The translations under genes were made by a program, and so were the position numbers. From Alphaproteobacteria bacterium (lineage in GTDB: Bacteria > Pseudomonadota > Alphaproteobacteria > UBA8366 > Aestuariispiraceae): a DNA stretch of 64,000 nucleotides. Positions 41,871-50,492 of the stretch are shown piece after piece. The stretch's first letter is position 1, and each line of letters begins with the position of its first letter. A model generated the notes under the pieces. The model saw only the letters and a program-made list of their open reading frames with translations. It was not told the DNA's origin and did not search any database. Location: contig JAWPMN010000001.1 of the NCBI GenBank assembly GCA_033344895.1, positions 2,922,001-2,986,000 on the forward strand, given 5' to 3'.

Positions 41871-41882
41871 GGAGGGAAGGAT

Positions 41883-42311
41883 ATGTACAAGAACGTTCTG
41901 CTCGCCGTTGATCTCGGCGAGGACCTGTCTTGGCAGCGGGCGCTACCGGAATCCCTGAACCTGTTGAGCGGTCAGGACGGGGTGCTCCATATCATGACGG
42001 TCGTGCCCGATTTCGGTATGACGATCGTCGGCTCGTTCTTTCCCGCCGATTACGAAAAGAAGGCGCTGAAGGAGGCTAACGAGCGCTTGCACGCCTTCGT
42101 GGCCGACCACGTGCCCAAGGGCATCAAGGTACAGCATATCGTGAAGCACGGCTCCCCGGCGGAGGAAATCCTGGAAACGGCAAAGCAGGTGCCGACCGAT
42201 CTGATCGTGATCGGGTCGCACCGGCCGGGTATGGATCACGCGCTGCTGGGATCGGTCGCGTCCAAGGTCGTGGCGCGGGCGACCTGCTCGGTCCTGATAG
42301 TGCGGGAGTAG
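41883..42311 (+). CDS. Universal stress protein UspA family, TRAP-linked
   Basis: A 142-residue UspA-fold protein starting MYKNVLLAVDL. The C-terminal ATP-binding pattern GSHRPGMDHALLGSVAS matches G-x2-G-x9-G-S. It starts 12 bases after the permease stop. UspA proteins in TRAP operons, such as TeaD of Halomonas, are known to modulate transport activity, so a regulatory role for this permease is inferred. Confidence 0.9.
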   Translation: MYKNVLLAVDLGEDLSWQRALPESLNLLSGQDGVLHIMTVVPDFGMTIVGSFFPADYEKKALKEANERLHAFVADHVPKGIKVQHIVKHGSPAEEILETAKQVPTDLIVIGSHRPGMDHALLGSVASKVVARATCSVLIVRE

Positions 42312-42345
42312 AAGAAGCCGAACGACGGTCAGACGGCGCGGTGGA

Positions 42346-43554
42346 TCAGATCCCCGTGCCGTTTTCCGTATCTTCGAGGAAAGGCGGCGGGTCGACTTCC
42401 AATTGCGGGATCGGCAACAGCGGGTCCGTCGCTTCCGACAGTTCGAGATCAAGTCCGGTCATCGGCGTCGCGGGGGCCGGCGCCTCGGAAATGTCGGTGT
42501 CGTCCATGGGCATTTCACCCATGGTTTCTTCGCTTTCCAACGGAGGGGGCGGTTCCGCAGCTGCGGTTTCCTGTTCGATCTGGAGCGACGGCTCGAGGCT
42601 TTGCTCATTCTCCTCCAGCGGGGCCAGAGGGTCGAGCGGCGCGTTCGGATCAAGCGGCTGCAACGGGTCCAGCGGGGCCAGCGGATCGAGCGGTGCGAGA
42701 GGATCCTGAGATATCCCCGGCTGCAGAGTGGCGTTCGGATCGAAACTCGAAGCCGGCGGCGGGGCCAGTGGATCAAGCGGAGCGGAGCTGTCGGTCGGTG
42801 ACAGGATCGCCCCGGGATCCAACGGTGCGCCACCATCGGAAAGGTCGTTTTCCGTGATCGGCGGCGACGGCTCGGGCGCGTTGGCAGGCATCATGCCGTC
42901 GTTCAGCAATGCCAGGTAAATCCGGTCCGCAGAGGGGGCTGCGCAATCCTGACACACCGTCAGAGCGTCGGCTCCCGGACCCTTCGTGACGCCGATGATA
43001 GAGCCGTCCGGGCCGATCATGGTCTGGCGCCAGTTGCCGCGCCCGAAGGTGTAACCCTGGCTCATCTTTTCGTAGAGCATCAGTGGTTCGGCCACCAGCC
43101 GGCCGTCTTCGGCAATGGAAAATCCGGCGGCCGCTACGGTCGCGCCGACCGGCAGGTCCCGGTCCAGCCACAGGGTCGTTTCTTCCCCCACAGCCCGATC
43201 ATTGCCGTAGACGACAAGATAGCGGGATCCGATCTCGTCGTATTTGAACGGCGCGTAGGAGGAGCGCTCCCATTCGCCAAAGATGCGCGCAAGGACGTGT
43301 TTCGATTGGGCGTAACCGGCCAGAAGCTGCTCCTCGAAGCAGGCATAGGCGTCGTCCAACGCGTCGGGGCTGGGACCATTCATGCCGTCGCCCTGCGCCT
43401 CCATCGCGTGATGTCGGACGTAGCAGGCTTTTTCGTTGGCCATTTCATCAGCCTGAAGGCCAGCTGTGGCTGTCAGTCCAATGGCCAGGGTTCCGGCCCA
43501 TGCAATGCAGCGCGCCGATTTCGGCCTGCGCGTTCCATTGTTGGAAAAGCCCAT
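42346..43554 (-). CDS. Secreted cytochrome P460-like protein with altered haem motif and repeat tail
   Basis: A 402-residue protein with an N-terminal signal region (ARCIAWAGTLAIGLTATAG). The middle part resembles the P460 family in layout: FKYDEIGSRYLVVYGND, LPVGATV, MYEKMSQGYTFGRGNWR, then TVCQDCAAPSADRIYLAL. In true P460 proteins the last segment holds CxxCH with the axial histidine; here it is CQDCA, so haem attachment is doubtful. Residues about 245-400 are low complexity, rich in P, L, D and E, with repeats such as PLDPLAPLDPLQPLDPN. The ATG at 43554 follows GAGGG; an upstream ATG (43611) is less likely. It lies 19 bases downstream of the DUF423 gene, probably in one transcript. Family assignment is by motif order only. 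Confidence 0.6.
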   Translation of the reverse strand: MGFSNNGTRRPKSARCIAWAGTLAIGLTATAGLQADEMANEKACYVRHHAMEAQGDGMNGPSPDALDDAYACFEEQLLAGYAQSKHVLARIFGEWERSSYAPFKYDEIGSRYLVVYGNDRAVGEETTLWLDRDLPVGATVAAAGFSIAEDGRLVAEPLMLYEKMSQGYTFGRGNWRQTMIGPDGSIIGVTKGPGADALTVCQDCAAPSADRIYLALLNDGMMPANAPEPSPPITENDLSDGGAPLDPGAILSPTDSSAPLDPLAPPPASSFDPNATLQPGISQDPLAPLDPLAPLDPLQPLDPNAPLDPLAPLEENEQSLEPSLQIEQETAAAEPPPPLESEETMGEMPMDDTDISEAPAPATPMTGLDLELSEATDPLLPIPQLEVDPPPFLEDTENGTGI

Positions 43555-43573
43555 GATCTGCCCTCGCTCCGAA

Positions 43574-44020
43574 TTAAACCTGCCCGGTGGAGTCGATAGA
43601 CCGATTCGCACCCGATTCGGAAGGATTTTCTTGCGATTTCCGGTTGGTTCGAAACCAGTTCAGGCCGATGGCGCCGAACACGATCCATGCAATAGCCAGA
43701 AGGCTGCCGCCGACGGGGACAATCGCGATGACTGGCCGGAAGCCCGTCAAGGCGAGGACCAGAAGGCCGCCGCTGAAACAGATCAGGCCGATGCTGAACA
43801 GGACCCCCGCCGCAGTCACCAGCCTGCCGGAGTTGCGCAGGCCGATTAGCGCGCAAAGTGCCAGGGCAGGGGCATGAAGAAGCAGGTAGGTTCCGCCGGT
43901 TTCGATCCATTCGATTTCCTTGGGCGCCAGGGTGTCCTGAAGCGCATGGGCGGCCATGGCGGAAAATGCGACGCCTGCGGCGCCCGCGAGCCCTGCCAGA
44001 AACATGAAAAGTTGCGCCAT
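43574..44020 (-). CDS. DUF423 family small membrane protein
   Basis: A 148-residue integral membrane protein with four hydrophobic segments. The family hallmark start is present (LAGAAGVAFSAMAAHAL, then a TGGTYLLLHAPALAL segment). A hydrophilic tail follows (RTNRKSQENPSESG). The family is widespread (E. coli YgdD) and of unknown function. The start at 44020 is supported by CGGAG upstream. It is followed after 19 bases by the P460-like gene. Confidence 0.88.
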   Translation of the reverse strand: MAQLFMFLAGLAGAAGVAFSAMAAHALQDTLAPKEIEWIETGGTYLLLHAPALALCALIGLRNSGRLVTAAGVLFSIGLICFSGGLLVLALTGFRPVIAIVPVGGSLLAIAWIVFGAIGLNWFRTNRKSQENPSESGANRSIDSTGQV

Positions 44021-44130
44021 CCAAGAGGCTCCGTTTCGTTGCCGATGCCAGACGCCTACCGCGATTCAGTCTGTTGGGATCGCGAAATCATGCCCATGAA
44101 ACCAGACCTATGAAATCAAACCAGGCGTGG

Positions 44131-44162
44131 AAAACAAAAGGGCCCGCATCGAGCGAGCCCTT
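44131..44162 (-). terminator. Intrinsic terminator of the Ala/Glu-rich gene
   Basis: On the minus strand AAGGGCTCGC pairs with GCGGGCCCTT around a five-base loop with one mismatch, followed by TTGTTTT. It lies about 40 bp beyond the stop of the gene at 44203 and separates it from the DUF423 unit. Confidence 0.8.
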
Positions 44163-44202
44163 CTTGATCTGCGATCTAACGGACAGGTAGTCGTACTGTC
44201 GG

Positions 44203-44670
44203 TCAGGCGAACTGATCCACCAACTGACCCAGCGCCCGCGTCTGTTCGGACTGCTGATCCTGGTTGCCGTTGACCGTCGTTGAGTTCTCCTCGTCCACGG
44301 CCTGCTGATTGGTGCCGTTCACGCCACCGACCTGCGTGGACTGAGCCACGGCCTCGATACCGCCAACCGTCGCATCATCATTCGCGGGCTGCGCGTCGTC
44401 CTGCGCCCGGACAAGGAATTCCTGCGCGGCATTGCTCAGGACAACCGCGTCTTCCTGATCTTCCAGGGCGGCCTGGGACTCGCTCTCTTCCTGGGCGGCA
44501 GCTTCCTGAGTCCGGGCCTCTTCCTCGGCCGCAGCCTCTACACGCTGCTCTTCCCGGGCGGCTTCCTGAGACCGGGATTCCTCTGCGCGCCTTTGCGCCG
44601 CGGCCTCCGCGTCAAAGAAACTGCGGGTCGTGCCCGGATTAAATCCGCCAATTCCACCGATGTCGGCCAT
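44203..44670 (-). CDS. Hypothetical Ala/Glu/Gln-rich protein
   Basis: A 155-residue protein of unknown function. It begins MADIGGIGGFNPGTTRSFF, then has a predicted charged helix or coiled coil (about 20-75) of repeated EEARTQEAAAQEE-type sequence, and a Gln/Asn/Thr-rich C-terminus. There is no signal peptide or membrane segment. GAGGTGACGGT precedes the ATG and a clear terminator follows, so the gene is probably real and expressed as a single unit. The upstream region carries unusual nested inverted repeats (44744-44773). Confidence 0.7.
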   Translation of the reverse strand: MADIGGIGGFNPGTTRSFFDAEAAAQRRAEESRSQEAAREEQRVEAAAEEEARTQEAAAQEESESQAALEDQEDAVVLSNAAQEFLVRAQDDAQPANDDATVGGIEAVAQSTQVGGVNGTNQQAVDEENSTTVNGNQDQQSEQTRALGQLVDQFA

Positions 44671-44743
44671 ACCGTCACCTCATTATTCTGCGAATGCCAA
44701 AGGAGCCGTTGGTCCTTTCGTTCGCGCTACCCTGATACCGTGA

Positions 44744-44773
44744 AGTGCCAGATGGCACTCATCAGACATCTGG
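44744..44773. repeat. Two overlapping inverted repeats upstream of the Ala/Glu-rich gene
   Basis: AGTGCCA-GA-TGGCACT (44744-44759) is a 7-2-7 palindrome. Part of it (CCAGATG, 44748-44754) also pairs with CATCTGG (44767-44773) across 12 bases. The two structures exclude each other. They lie 74-103 bases before the start codon at 44670, a position for an operator or leader switch. Confidence 0.5.
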
Positions 44774-44810
44774 ATACTCGAAAATATAGGTTAATTCGGC
44801 GGAAAACTCA

Positions 44811-44838
44811 AGGTTTAGGCAGCATTTGATCTAAACCT
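44811..44838 (-). terminator. Inverted repeat downstream of the ABC permease operon
   Basis: AGGTTTAG (44811-44818) and CTAAACCT (44831-44838) are perfect 8-bp inverted repeats, 24 bases past the last permease stop. On the minus strand they are followed by TGAGTTTTCC. This is a plausible weak terminator but could be an operator. Confidence 0.4.
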
Positions 44839-44861
44839 CAGAAGGAGGGCCCGCTTCAGAA

Positions 44862-45758
44862 TTACATCCTGTCCCGTCGCGGGTCGAAGGCATCCTGCAG
44901 ACCGTCCCCCAGGAAATTGAAGGCGATCACCGCCGTCAGGATGGCCAGTCCTGGCCAGAGCGCCAATTCGGGGGTCGCGAACAGATAGTCCTGCGCATTG
45001 GTCAGCATATTGCCCCAACTCGGGGTCGGCGGCTGAATGCCCAGGCCGAGGAAACTCAGCACGCTTTCCAGCAGGATGATCTTTCCGACGGACAGTGTCG
45101 TTGCGACGATGATCGGTGACAGCGTGTTCGGCAGAATATGGCGCCGGATGACATAGAGCGGCGGGGCGCCCTGGGCCCTGGCCGCCACCACGAATTCGCG
45201 TGATTTCAGGCTCATCGTCTCGGCGCGGACGAGGCGCGCGACGGTGGGCCAGGCCACAAGGGAGATGATCAAAACGATGAGTGCCAGCCCGGAGCCGCCG
45301 TCGACCCATCCGAGCCCAAGCTTCTTCAGATCGACCGCCGACAGGACGATCAGCAGCGGCAGCAGCGGCAGACTGATGACACCGTCTGTACAGCGCATCA
45401 GCAGACGGTCCGCCCATCCACCGAAATAGCCGGCAGCAAGACCGATCATGGTGCCAATCACGGCGGCCGTTACAGCGGTGGTCAGCCCGACGCTCAACGA
45501 AGCGCGGCTTCCCAGAATGAGACGGGCAAGGATATCGCGCCCGGCCTCGTCCGTGCCCAGTGGATGGCCCGGTCCGGCGGGCTGATTGCGGGCGAAGAGG
45601 TTCGTTGCGTGCGGGTCCAGACCCAGCAAATCGAGGATCCAGGGGGCCAGCAGGGCAACCGCGATCAGAAACACCAGAGCCGCACCGGATGCCATGGCCA
45701 TCTTGTTGGCCAGGAAGCGGTTCCGGATGCGCGTACTGCGCCGAATGCCGACCGTCAC
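44862..45758 (-). CDS. Peptide/nickel-type ABC transporter permease, DppC-like
   Basis: A 298-residue inner-membrane permease. The N-terminal RNRFLANKMAMASGAALVFL and HPLGTDEAGRDILARLILG are typical of the DppC/OppC group. The EAA loop is seen in EFVVAARAQGAPPLYVIRRH, and the ending FNFLGDGLQDAFDPR matches the family. The start overlaps the stop of the DppB-like gene by four bases. No ATPase gene follows; the next gene on the strand is an unrelated small protein. Confidence 0.93.
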   Translation of the reverse strand: MTVGIRRSTRIRNRFLANKMAMASGAALVFLIAVALLAPWILDLLGLDPHATNLFARNQPAGPGHPLGTDEAGRDILARLILGSRASLSVGLTTAVTAAVIGTMIGLAAGYFGGWADRLLMRCTDGVISLPLLPLLIVLSAVDLKKLGLGWVDGGSGLALIVLIISLVAWPTVARLVRAETMSLKSREFVVAARAQGAPPLYVIRRHILPNTLSPIIVATTLSVGKIILLESVLSFLGLGIQPPTPSWGNMLTNAQDYLFATPELALWPGLAILTAVIAFNFLGDGLQDAFDPRRDRM

Positions 45759-46723
45759 GACGTTTCCTCCTGATGTCGTGAGACGATCCGGGGGTCGAGG
45801 GCCGCATAGGCCAGGTCGGCGGCGATATTGGCCAGCAGGGTGAACGCAGTGGCGATCATCAGGCCGATCAGGGCCAGATTGTAATCGTTGCCCATGATCG
45901 CCTCGTAGATCATGACGCCCATGCCCGGCCAGCCGAAGATCGCCTCGGTTATCAGCGCGCCCGAGAATAGGGTCCCGAAACTGAGCGCGATGACCGTAAC
46001 CATCGGCAGAAGCGCATTGCGCAGTGCGTGCCCGAACAGGCGGCGCGGGGCCGATGCGCCCTTCGCCCGTGCCGTCCGGATATAGTCCTGCCCCAGCGTC
46101 TGCAGCATGGCGCCGCGCATGAAACGGGTGAAACCGCCGATCTCCGCCAGGGTAAGCGCCAGAACCGGCAGCATCATGTAACGCAAGGTTTCCAACAGGC
46201 CGCTACCGGGTTCCGCGGTGCCGCCCGCCGGCACCCAGCTTATGGGAACCGCGATATAGGCGATCAGCATCAGGGCGAGCCAGAAAGGCGGCACGGAAAT
46301 TCCGGCGAAACTGATCAGATTGATCCCATAGTCGGAGAGGGAATTCGGCCGGGAGGCCGCCAAGATTCCCAAAGGAATGGCGAGCAGAAGCGCCAGCACC
46401 GTGCTGGTTCCCAACAATTGCAGTGTGGCTGCCAATCTGGGCAGCAGGATGTCTCCGACCGGCTGCTGATACAGCCTGGAATAGCCGAATTCCCCCGACA
46501 GGGCGTTGCCGAGCCAATGGCCGTAGCGTTCCAGCAGGGGGCGGTCGAGGCCATAGAGCGCCTTGAGGCGGGCGATGTCCTCGGCGGTAATTTCGGGGTC
46601 GTCCGCGAACATCAGGTCGACGGGATCCCCGGGCATGAGTCCGATCAGGACATAGCTGACAAAGGAGACGACCAGCAGTACGAGCAGGCTTTCCGCCAGC
46701 CGTCTTGCCGCGTAGTTCAACAT
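45755..46723 (-). CDS. Peptide/nickel-type ABC transporter permease, DppB-like
   Basis: A 322-residue permease with the family start (RRLAESLLVLLVVSFVSYVL, LMPGDPVDLM) and the EAA loop DYIRTARAKGASAPRRLF. It lies seven bases after the binding-protein gene and overlaps the DppC-like gene. Together the two form the membrane channel of an importer. Confidence 0.93.
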   Translation of the reverse strand: MLNYAARRLAESLLVLLVVSFVSYVLIGLMPGDPVDLMFADDPEITAEDIARLKALYGLDRPLLERYGHWLGNALSGEFGYSRLYQQPVGDILLPRLAATLQLLGTSTVLALLLAIPLGILAASRPNSLSDYGINLISFAGISVPPFWLALMLIAYIAVPISWVPAGGTAEPGSGLLETLRYMMLPVLALTLAEIGGFTRFMRGAMLQTLGQDYIRTARAKGASAPRRLFGHALRNALLPMVTVIALSFGTLFSGALITEAIFGWPGMGVMIYEAIMGNDYNLALIGLMIATAFTLLANIAADLAYAALDPRIVSRHQEETS

Positions 46724-46730
46724 CCCGCCG

Positions 46731-48410
46731 TCACTCCGTCAGGCGCCATTCCTCGACCCAGAGAGAGGACGGGAACTGGTGGCCGGTCGGGCGCAGCCCC
46801 GTCAGGTTCTTGGGCAGAATGTAGGGTTCCGCCCGGAAATACAGCGGCAGGACCGGCAGATCCTCCGCATACCGTTTCTGAAGATCGGACCAGAGCGCGC
46901 GTTGATCTTCATCCGCGCAGTCGGTTTCCAGCCGGTCGATCGTCTGATCCATTTCAGGTGAGGCATAGCCGGGATAGTTCTGACCCTGCCAGGCGTTCTG
47001 TTCGGTCGGAATCTGGCTCGAGTGCAGGGTGGTCAACGGGACCGATTCGGGCGCGCTGAGCCATGCATACATCGCCACGCCTTCAAATGCCCGCTTGGTG
47101 ACCGTCTCTGAAAAGAAGACGCGCGGCGGCTGGTTCTTCAACTCGGCTTCGATCCCAATGGCACGCCACTGGTTCTGGATCACCTGCTGAACCAGTTCGC
47201 GGGTCTTGTTTTCGGCCGTCGTCTGGAACGGTATCGTCAGACGCTGTCCGTCCTTCTCCCGGATACCGTCAGCCCCCGCTTCCCAACCAGCGGCCTTCAA
47301 CAATTCCACGGCCTTCTGCGGATCGTAGTCATACTTTGGCACGTCCGGATCGTACCACTTATCCAGCGGATTGACGTTGCCGTGGGCGACCGGCTGCTTG
47401 CCCTGAAACAATTGCTCGCTGATGGCCTTGCGATCAATGGCGTGGATCAGCGCCTGCCGGACTCGGAGATCGGCCAGGGCCGGGTTGTCCAGATTGACGT
47501 CGATATGTTCGTAGACCAGGCCCGGACGATAAATGAACTGGAAGTCGTCGCCGTTGCGGCTTTCGAAGGACAGCGCCTGATCCACCTGAAGTCCCAGTTC
47601 GCCCGCAATCATGTCGATATCTCCGGCCAGCAGGTTGGCAATCAGGGCGGAGGTGTTCTGGATCGCGCGGATCTCGATCTCGTCAAAATACGGTTCCGGG
47701 CCCCACCATTCGGGATTGCGCTCCAGCAGGATGCTCTGGCCGACGGCCACGCGGGCAATGCGGTACGGTCCGAACCACAGTCCCGGGTTGGTGGGATCGG
47801 CGTCATAGGCCGTGCGACGGCGATAGGATTCCGGGTCGGCTTCATAGATCGGCCGTTCGATATGGCTCGGTAGCAGGGCCAGGCCGGAAATGCTCTCGAA
47901 ACTGCAGGTCCGCTTGTTCAGATGCAGGGTGAAGGTCTTGTCGTCCTGGACGTCGACCCGCTCGATCCGCCGAAAGAGCTCGGCATTCAGGGCGCCGGTC
48001 TGCGGGTCCTGGCCGATATCGACGGACAGCAGGACGTCGTCGGTCGTGACGGGCGTCCCGTCCCCCCAAACGGCGTCAGGGTGCAGCGTATAGGAAATCG
48101 CGATCCCCGGATTGCCGTTCTCCGCGGTTTTCCAGACCGCCGTGCCGTCCTCCACAGAGGGCAGTGCGGTACAGACCAGGCAGATCGGTTCCCAGTCCTG
48201 ATCGTAGGCCGTGATCGGACGACGCGTCATGGCCAGTACATAGGCCTTCGCCATCATGGTTTCGAAAACCGGGCTCAGCGTTGCCGGATACTGGCTCAGG
48301 CCTATTGTCAGCCGCTCCTTGGTCGCGGCGGCTGCGCCGGAGGTCACCAGCATCATCGATAGGGCGGCGCCAATCAGCGCTACGCCAAGACGCTTCCTAT
48401 TCGTCGCCAT
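46731..48410 (-). CDS. ABC transporter solute-binding protein, family 5
   Basis: A 559-residue periplasmic binding protein of the SBP_bac_5 (oligopeptide/nickel) family. A signal peptide (RLGVALIGAALSMMLVTSGA) is followed by the typical SYTLHPDAVWGDGTPVTTDD and LRVRQALIHAIDRKAI segments. GGGAGG sits upstream of the ATG. It starts 18 bases after pyrE and leads directly into the two permease genes. The ligand could be a peptide, opine or similar and is not readable. Confidence 0.92.
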   Translation of the reverse strand: MATNRKRLGVALIGAALSMMLVTSGAAAATKERLTIGLSQYPATLSPVFETMMAKAYVLAMTRRPITAYDQDWEPICLVCTALPSVEDGTAVWKTAENGNPGIAISYTLHPDAVWGDGTPVTTDDVLLSVDIGQDPQTGALNAELFRRIERVDVQDDKTFTLHLNKRTCSFESISGLALLPSHIERPIYEADPESYRRRTAYDADPTNPGLWFGPYRIARVAVGQSILLERNPEWWGPEPYFDEIEIRAIQNTSALIANLLAGDIDMIAGELGLQVDQALSFESRNGDDFQFIYRPGLVYEHIDVNLDNPALADLRVRQALIHAIDRKAISEQLFQGKQPVAHGNVNPLDKWYDPDVPKYDYDPQKAVELLKAAGWEAGADGIREKDGQRLTIPFQTTAENKTRELVQQVIQNQWRAIGIEAELKNQPPRVFFSETVTKRAFEGVAMYAWLSAPESVPLTTLHSSQIPTEQNAWQGQNYPGYASPEMDQTIDRLETDCADEDQRALWSDLQKRYAEDLPVLPLYFRAEPYILPKNLTGLRPTGHQFPSSLWVEEWRLTE

Positions 48411-48428
48411 TCGGCCTCCCGTGCCACG

Positions 48429-49094
48429 TCAGTCCTCCTTGCCGCCATGGGCCTTGGACCAGCCCTTGGGATCGTGAAGGAATGCTTCCACCTGCTCTGC
48501 CTGACCTTTGGCAAAATAACCCTCTTCCTTGGCACAGGCGAGGACGTCCCACCATGTCGCGAGGCTGTGCAGCGAGACACCGGAATCGGCCAGCATCTTC
48601 TCGCCTTCGGGGAAGATGCCGTAATGGAAGATCACGAAGGTATGGCCGCAGGTCGCGCCGGCTTCGCGAATGCCCTCGACGAAGGACAGTTTGGACCCGC
48701 CGTCGGTCGCCATATCCTCGACCAGCAGAACGTGCTGACCTTCCTCGAGGTTGCCCTCGATCCGGGCGTTCCGGCCGAATCCCTTCGGCTTCTTGCGGAT
48801 GTAGCACATCGGCAGCATCAGGTGATCGGCGATCCAGGCCGCGAAGGGGATGCCGGCGGTCTCACCGCCGGCGACGACATCCAGGGATTCGAAGCCGACC
48901 TTCTCCTCGATCGTTGCCGCTGCCATCTTCATCAGCCGCCGTCGGGCGCGCGGGAAGGCGATCAGTCTGCGACAGTCGACATAGACCGGGCTGGCCCGGC
49001 CACTCGTCAACGTGAACGGATCTTCCGGACGGAACAGAACCGACTGTGTCTCGATCAGGATGCGGGCGGTGATGCGGGCGGTCGACAGGGGCAT
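48429..49094 (-). CDS. pyrE: Orotate phosphoribosyltransferase
   Basis: A 221-residue pyrimidine biosynthesis enzyme that makes orotidine 5'-phosphate from orotate and PRPP. The PRPP loop [31 protein letters not shown] and [17 protein letters not shown] are visible. DMATDGG in place of the common DVxTTGG is seen in some alphaproteobacterial enzymes. The gene lies 36 bases after the SLAC1-like gene and 18 bases before the ABC binding protein. Confidence 0.94.
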   Translation of the reverse strand: MPLSTARITARILIETQSVLFRPEDPFTLTSGRASPVYVDCRRLIAFPRARRRLMKMAAATIEEKVGFESLDVVAGGETAGIPFAAWIADHLMLPMCYIRKKPKGFGRNARIEGNLEEGQHVLLVEDMATDGGSKLSFVEGIREAGATCGHTFVIFHYGIFPEGEKMLADSGVSLHSLATWWDVLACAKEEGYFAKGQAEQVEAFLHDPKGWSKAHGGKED

Positions 49095-49130
49095 GCGTTT
49101 CGGCCTTGTTGGTCAGAAATCTGGATCGGA

Positions 49131-50378
49131 TCAGGGTTTCGGCAAGGTCGGTTCGGACGGTTGGAAGACCTTGCCGGCCAGGATGTAGCGGATCGTTTGC
49201 ACCGTTACGACCGCAACGGCAAGGGCGGTGACGGCAAAGACCGCGACGGCAAGCACGCGGGCGGTCTCGCTGTCGGCGACGTCGGCATAAAGCGTGCACG
49301 CCACGGAAAGGGCCGCCAGCGGGAAGGTGTAGGACCACCAATTCAGGCCGAAGGGCAGGCGCAGCAAAGTGGGGACCTGCGGCAGCAGCATCAATAGCGT
49401 GAACAGGGCGATGCCCAGAAACATGAGCGCCGGCCCGTCGACAACGCCGCCGTTCAGAACGGCGTAGGCTATGAAACAGAGGGATGGCGGCGCGATCAGG
49501 ATGAACAACGACGGCCGCAACGGCCCCTCCAACTGGCGCTCGAACAGCAGGCGGTAGAAGACGATCGTGAACAGGATTACCCAGAACAACAAGCCGACCG
49601 CGAACATCATCCAGCCGATATCGGTATAACCCAGGGGGGCACCGACAATGGGAATGACCAGATTTCCGACGATCGGGATGAACCAAACCGGGGCGACGTG
49701 ACTGATCTCGACATCCCGGGAAATCCAGCTGGTGAAGATCACCGCGGTAACCGCCAGATTGGCGATCGCCGCGACGGCCCATATCACGGTGGCCGCGGCG
49801 GGAAGACTGGTCACCAGATTTGTCGTCAGGATCATCGCGGTCATGGTTGCCGCCGCGAAGAAATTGCCCTGTACCGGATGCCGGATCTCTGCCTTGACCG
49901 CCTCAAAATGGCGCACGGTCTTCACCCCATACAGGGCGACCAGTGCGACAAAAACCCCGCAGGCAATGCCCGCCAACACGATGGAAGGCGTTTCGCCGAA
50001 GCCGAAAGCAACCGACATTTCACGCCACGCGGTGGCAAAGCCGGCTATCCCTAGGCCAGCGCCGAAGAGGTTTGCCGGCATGTGCTGAAGGCTCGCGGGG
50101 ATATGCAGCGCGTCGCCGCCCGACGCGGGCCTGCCGTCTTTCCTGGCCGATGGGGCGGGCCGGTCCGCATCCGCAGGCGTTGGTTTCGCTGACTGGGGAG
50201 ATGCCTTTTGCGCTGCCGCCTTGGCCTTCGCCTTCTTGGCGCCGGCTTTGCGTTTGGCCGCCTTCCGGGGTTTGGCTTTAGCCTTGACCGTTACCGCCGG
50301 ACCGTTGCCCCGTGGCGCCTCGGCGGCATCGTCATCGGGATCGCCCTGCGCGGTCACGGAACGGTCATCGGGCGTCAT
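49131..50378 (-). CDS. SLAC1/TehA-family anion channel with Lys/Ala-rich N-terminal tail
   Basis: A 415-residue protein. Residues about 100-400 hold about ten transmembrane helices of the TDT/SLAC1 family (MPANLFGAGLGIAGFATAWR, FIPIVGNLVIPIVGAPLGY, GLNWWSYTFPLAA). The first 90 residues are hydrophilic and unusual: KAKAKPRKAAKRKAGAKKAK resembles the tail of bacterial histone H1-like proteins. Family members transport anions such as nitrate, chloride or sulfite, or organic acids. No strong ribosome-binding site precedes the ATG at 50378. A start nearer residue 99 (MPANLF) would remove the tail, but the frame is open throughout. Confidence 0.85.
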   Translation of the reverse strand: MTPDDRSVTAQGDPDDDAAEAPRGNGPAVTVKAKAKPRKAAKRKAGAKKAKAKAAAQKASPQSAKPTPADADRPAPSARKDGRPASGGDALHIPASLQHMPANLFGAGLGIAGFATAWREMSVAFGFGETPSIVLAGIACGVFVALVALYGVKTVRHFEAVKAEIRHPVQGNFFAAATMTAMILTTNLVTSLPAAATVIWAVAAIANLAVTAVIFTSWISRDVEISHVAPVWFIPIVGNLVIPIVGAPLGYTDIGWMMFAVGLLFWVILFTIVFYRLLFERQLEGPLRPSLFILIAPPSLCFIAYAVLNGGVVDGPALMFLGIALFTLLMLLPQVPTLLRLPFGLNWWSYTFPLAALSVACTLYADVADSETARVLAVAVFAVTALAVAVVTVQTIRYILAGKVFQPSEPTLPKP

Positions 50379-50492
50379 GGTAACCGCTTGATTCAGTGAT
50401 TAAACCTGCTGTCACGAAATGCATCGATGAACTGCCCCCATGGCGCAATGTTAACGTCCGGAACCAGGATTTGGAAAGGGCCGATTGTTCCG

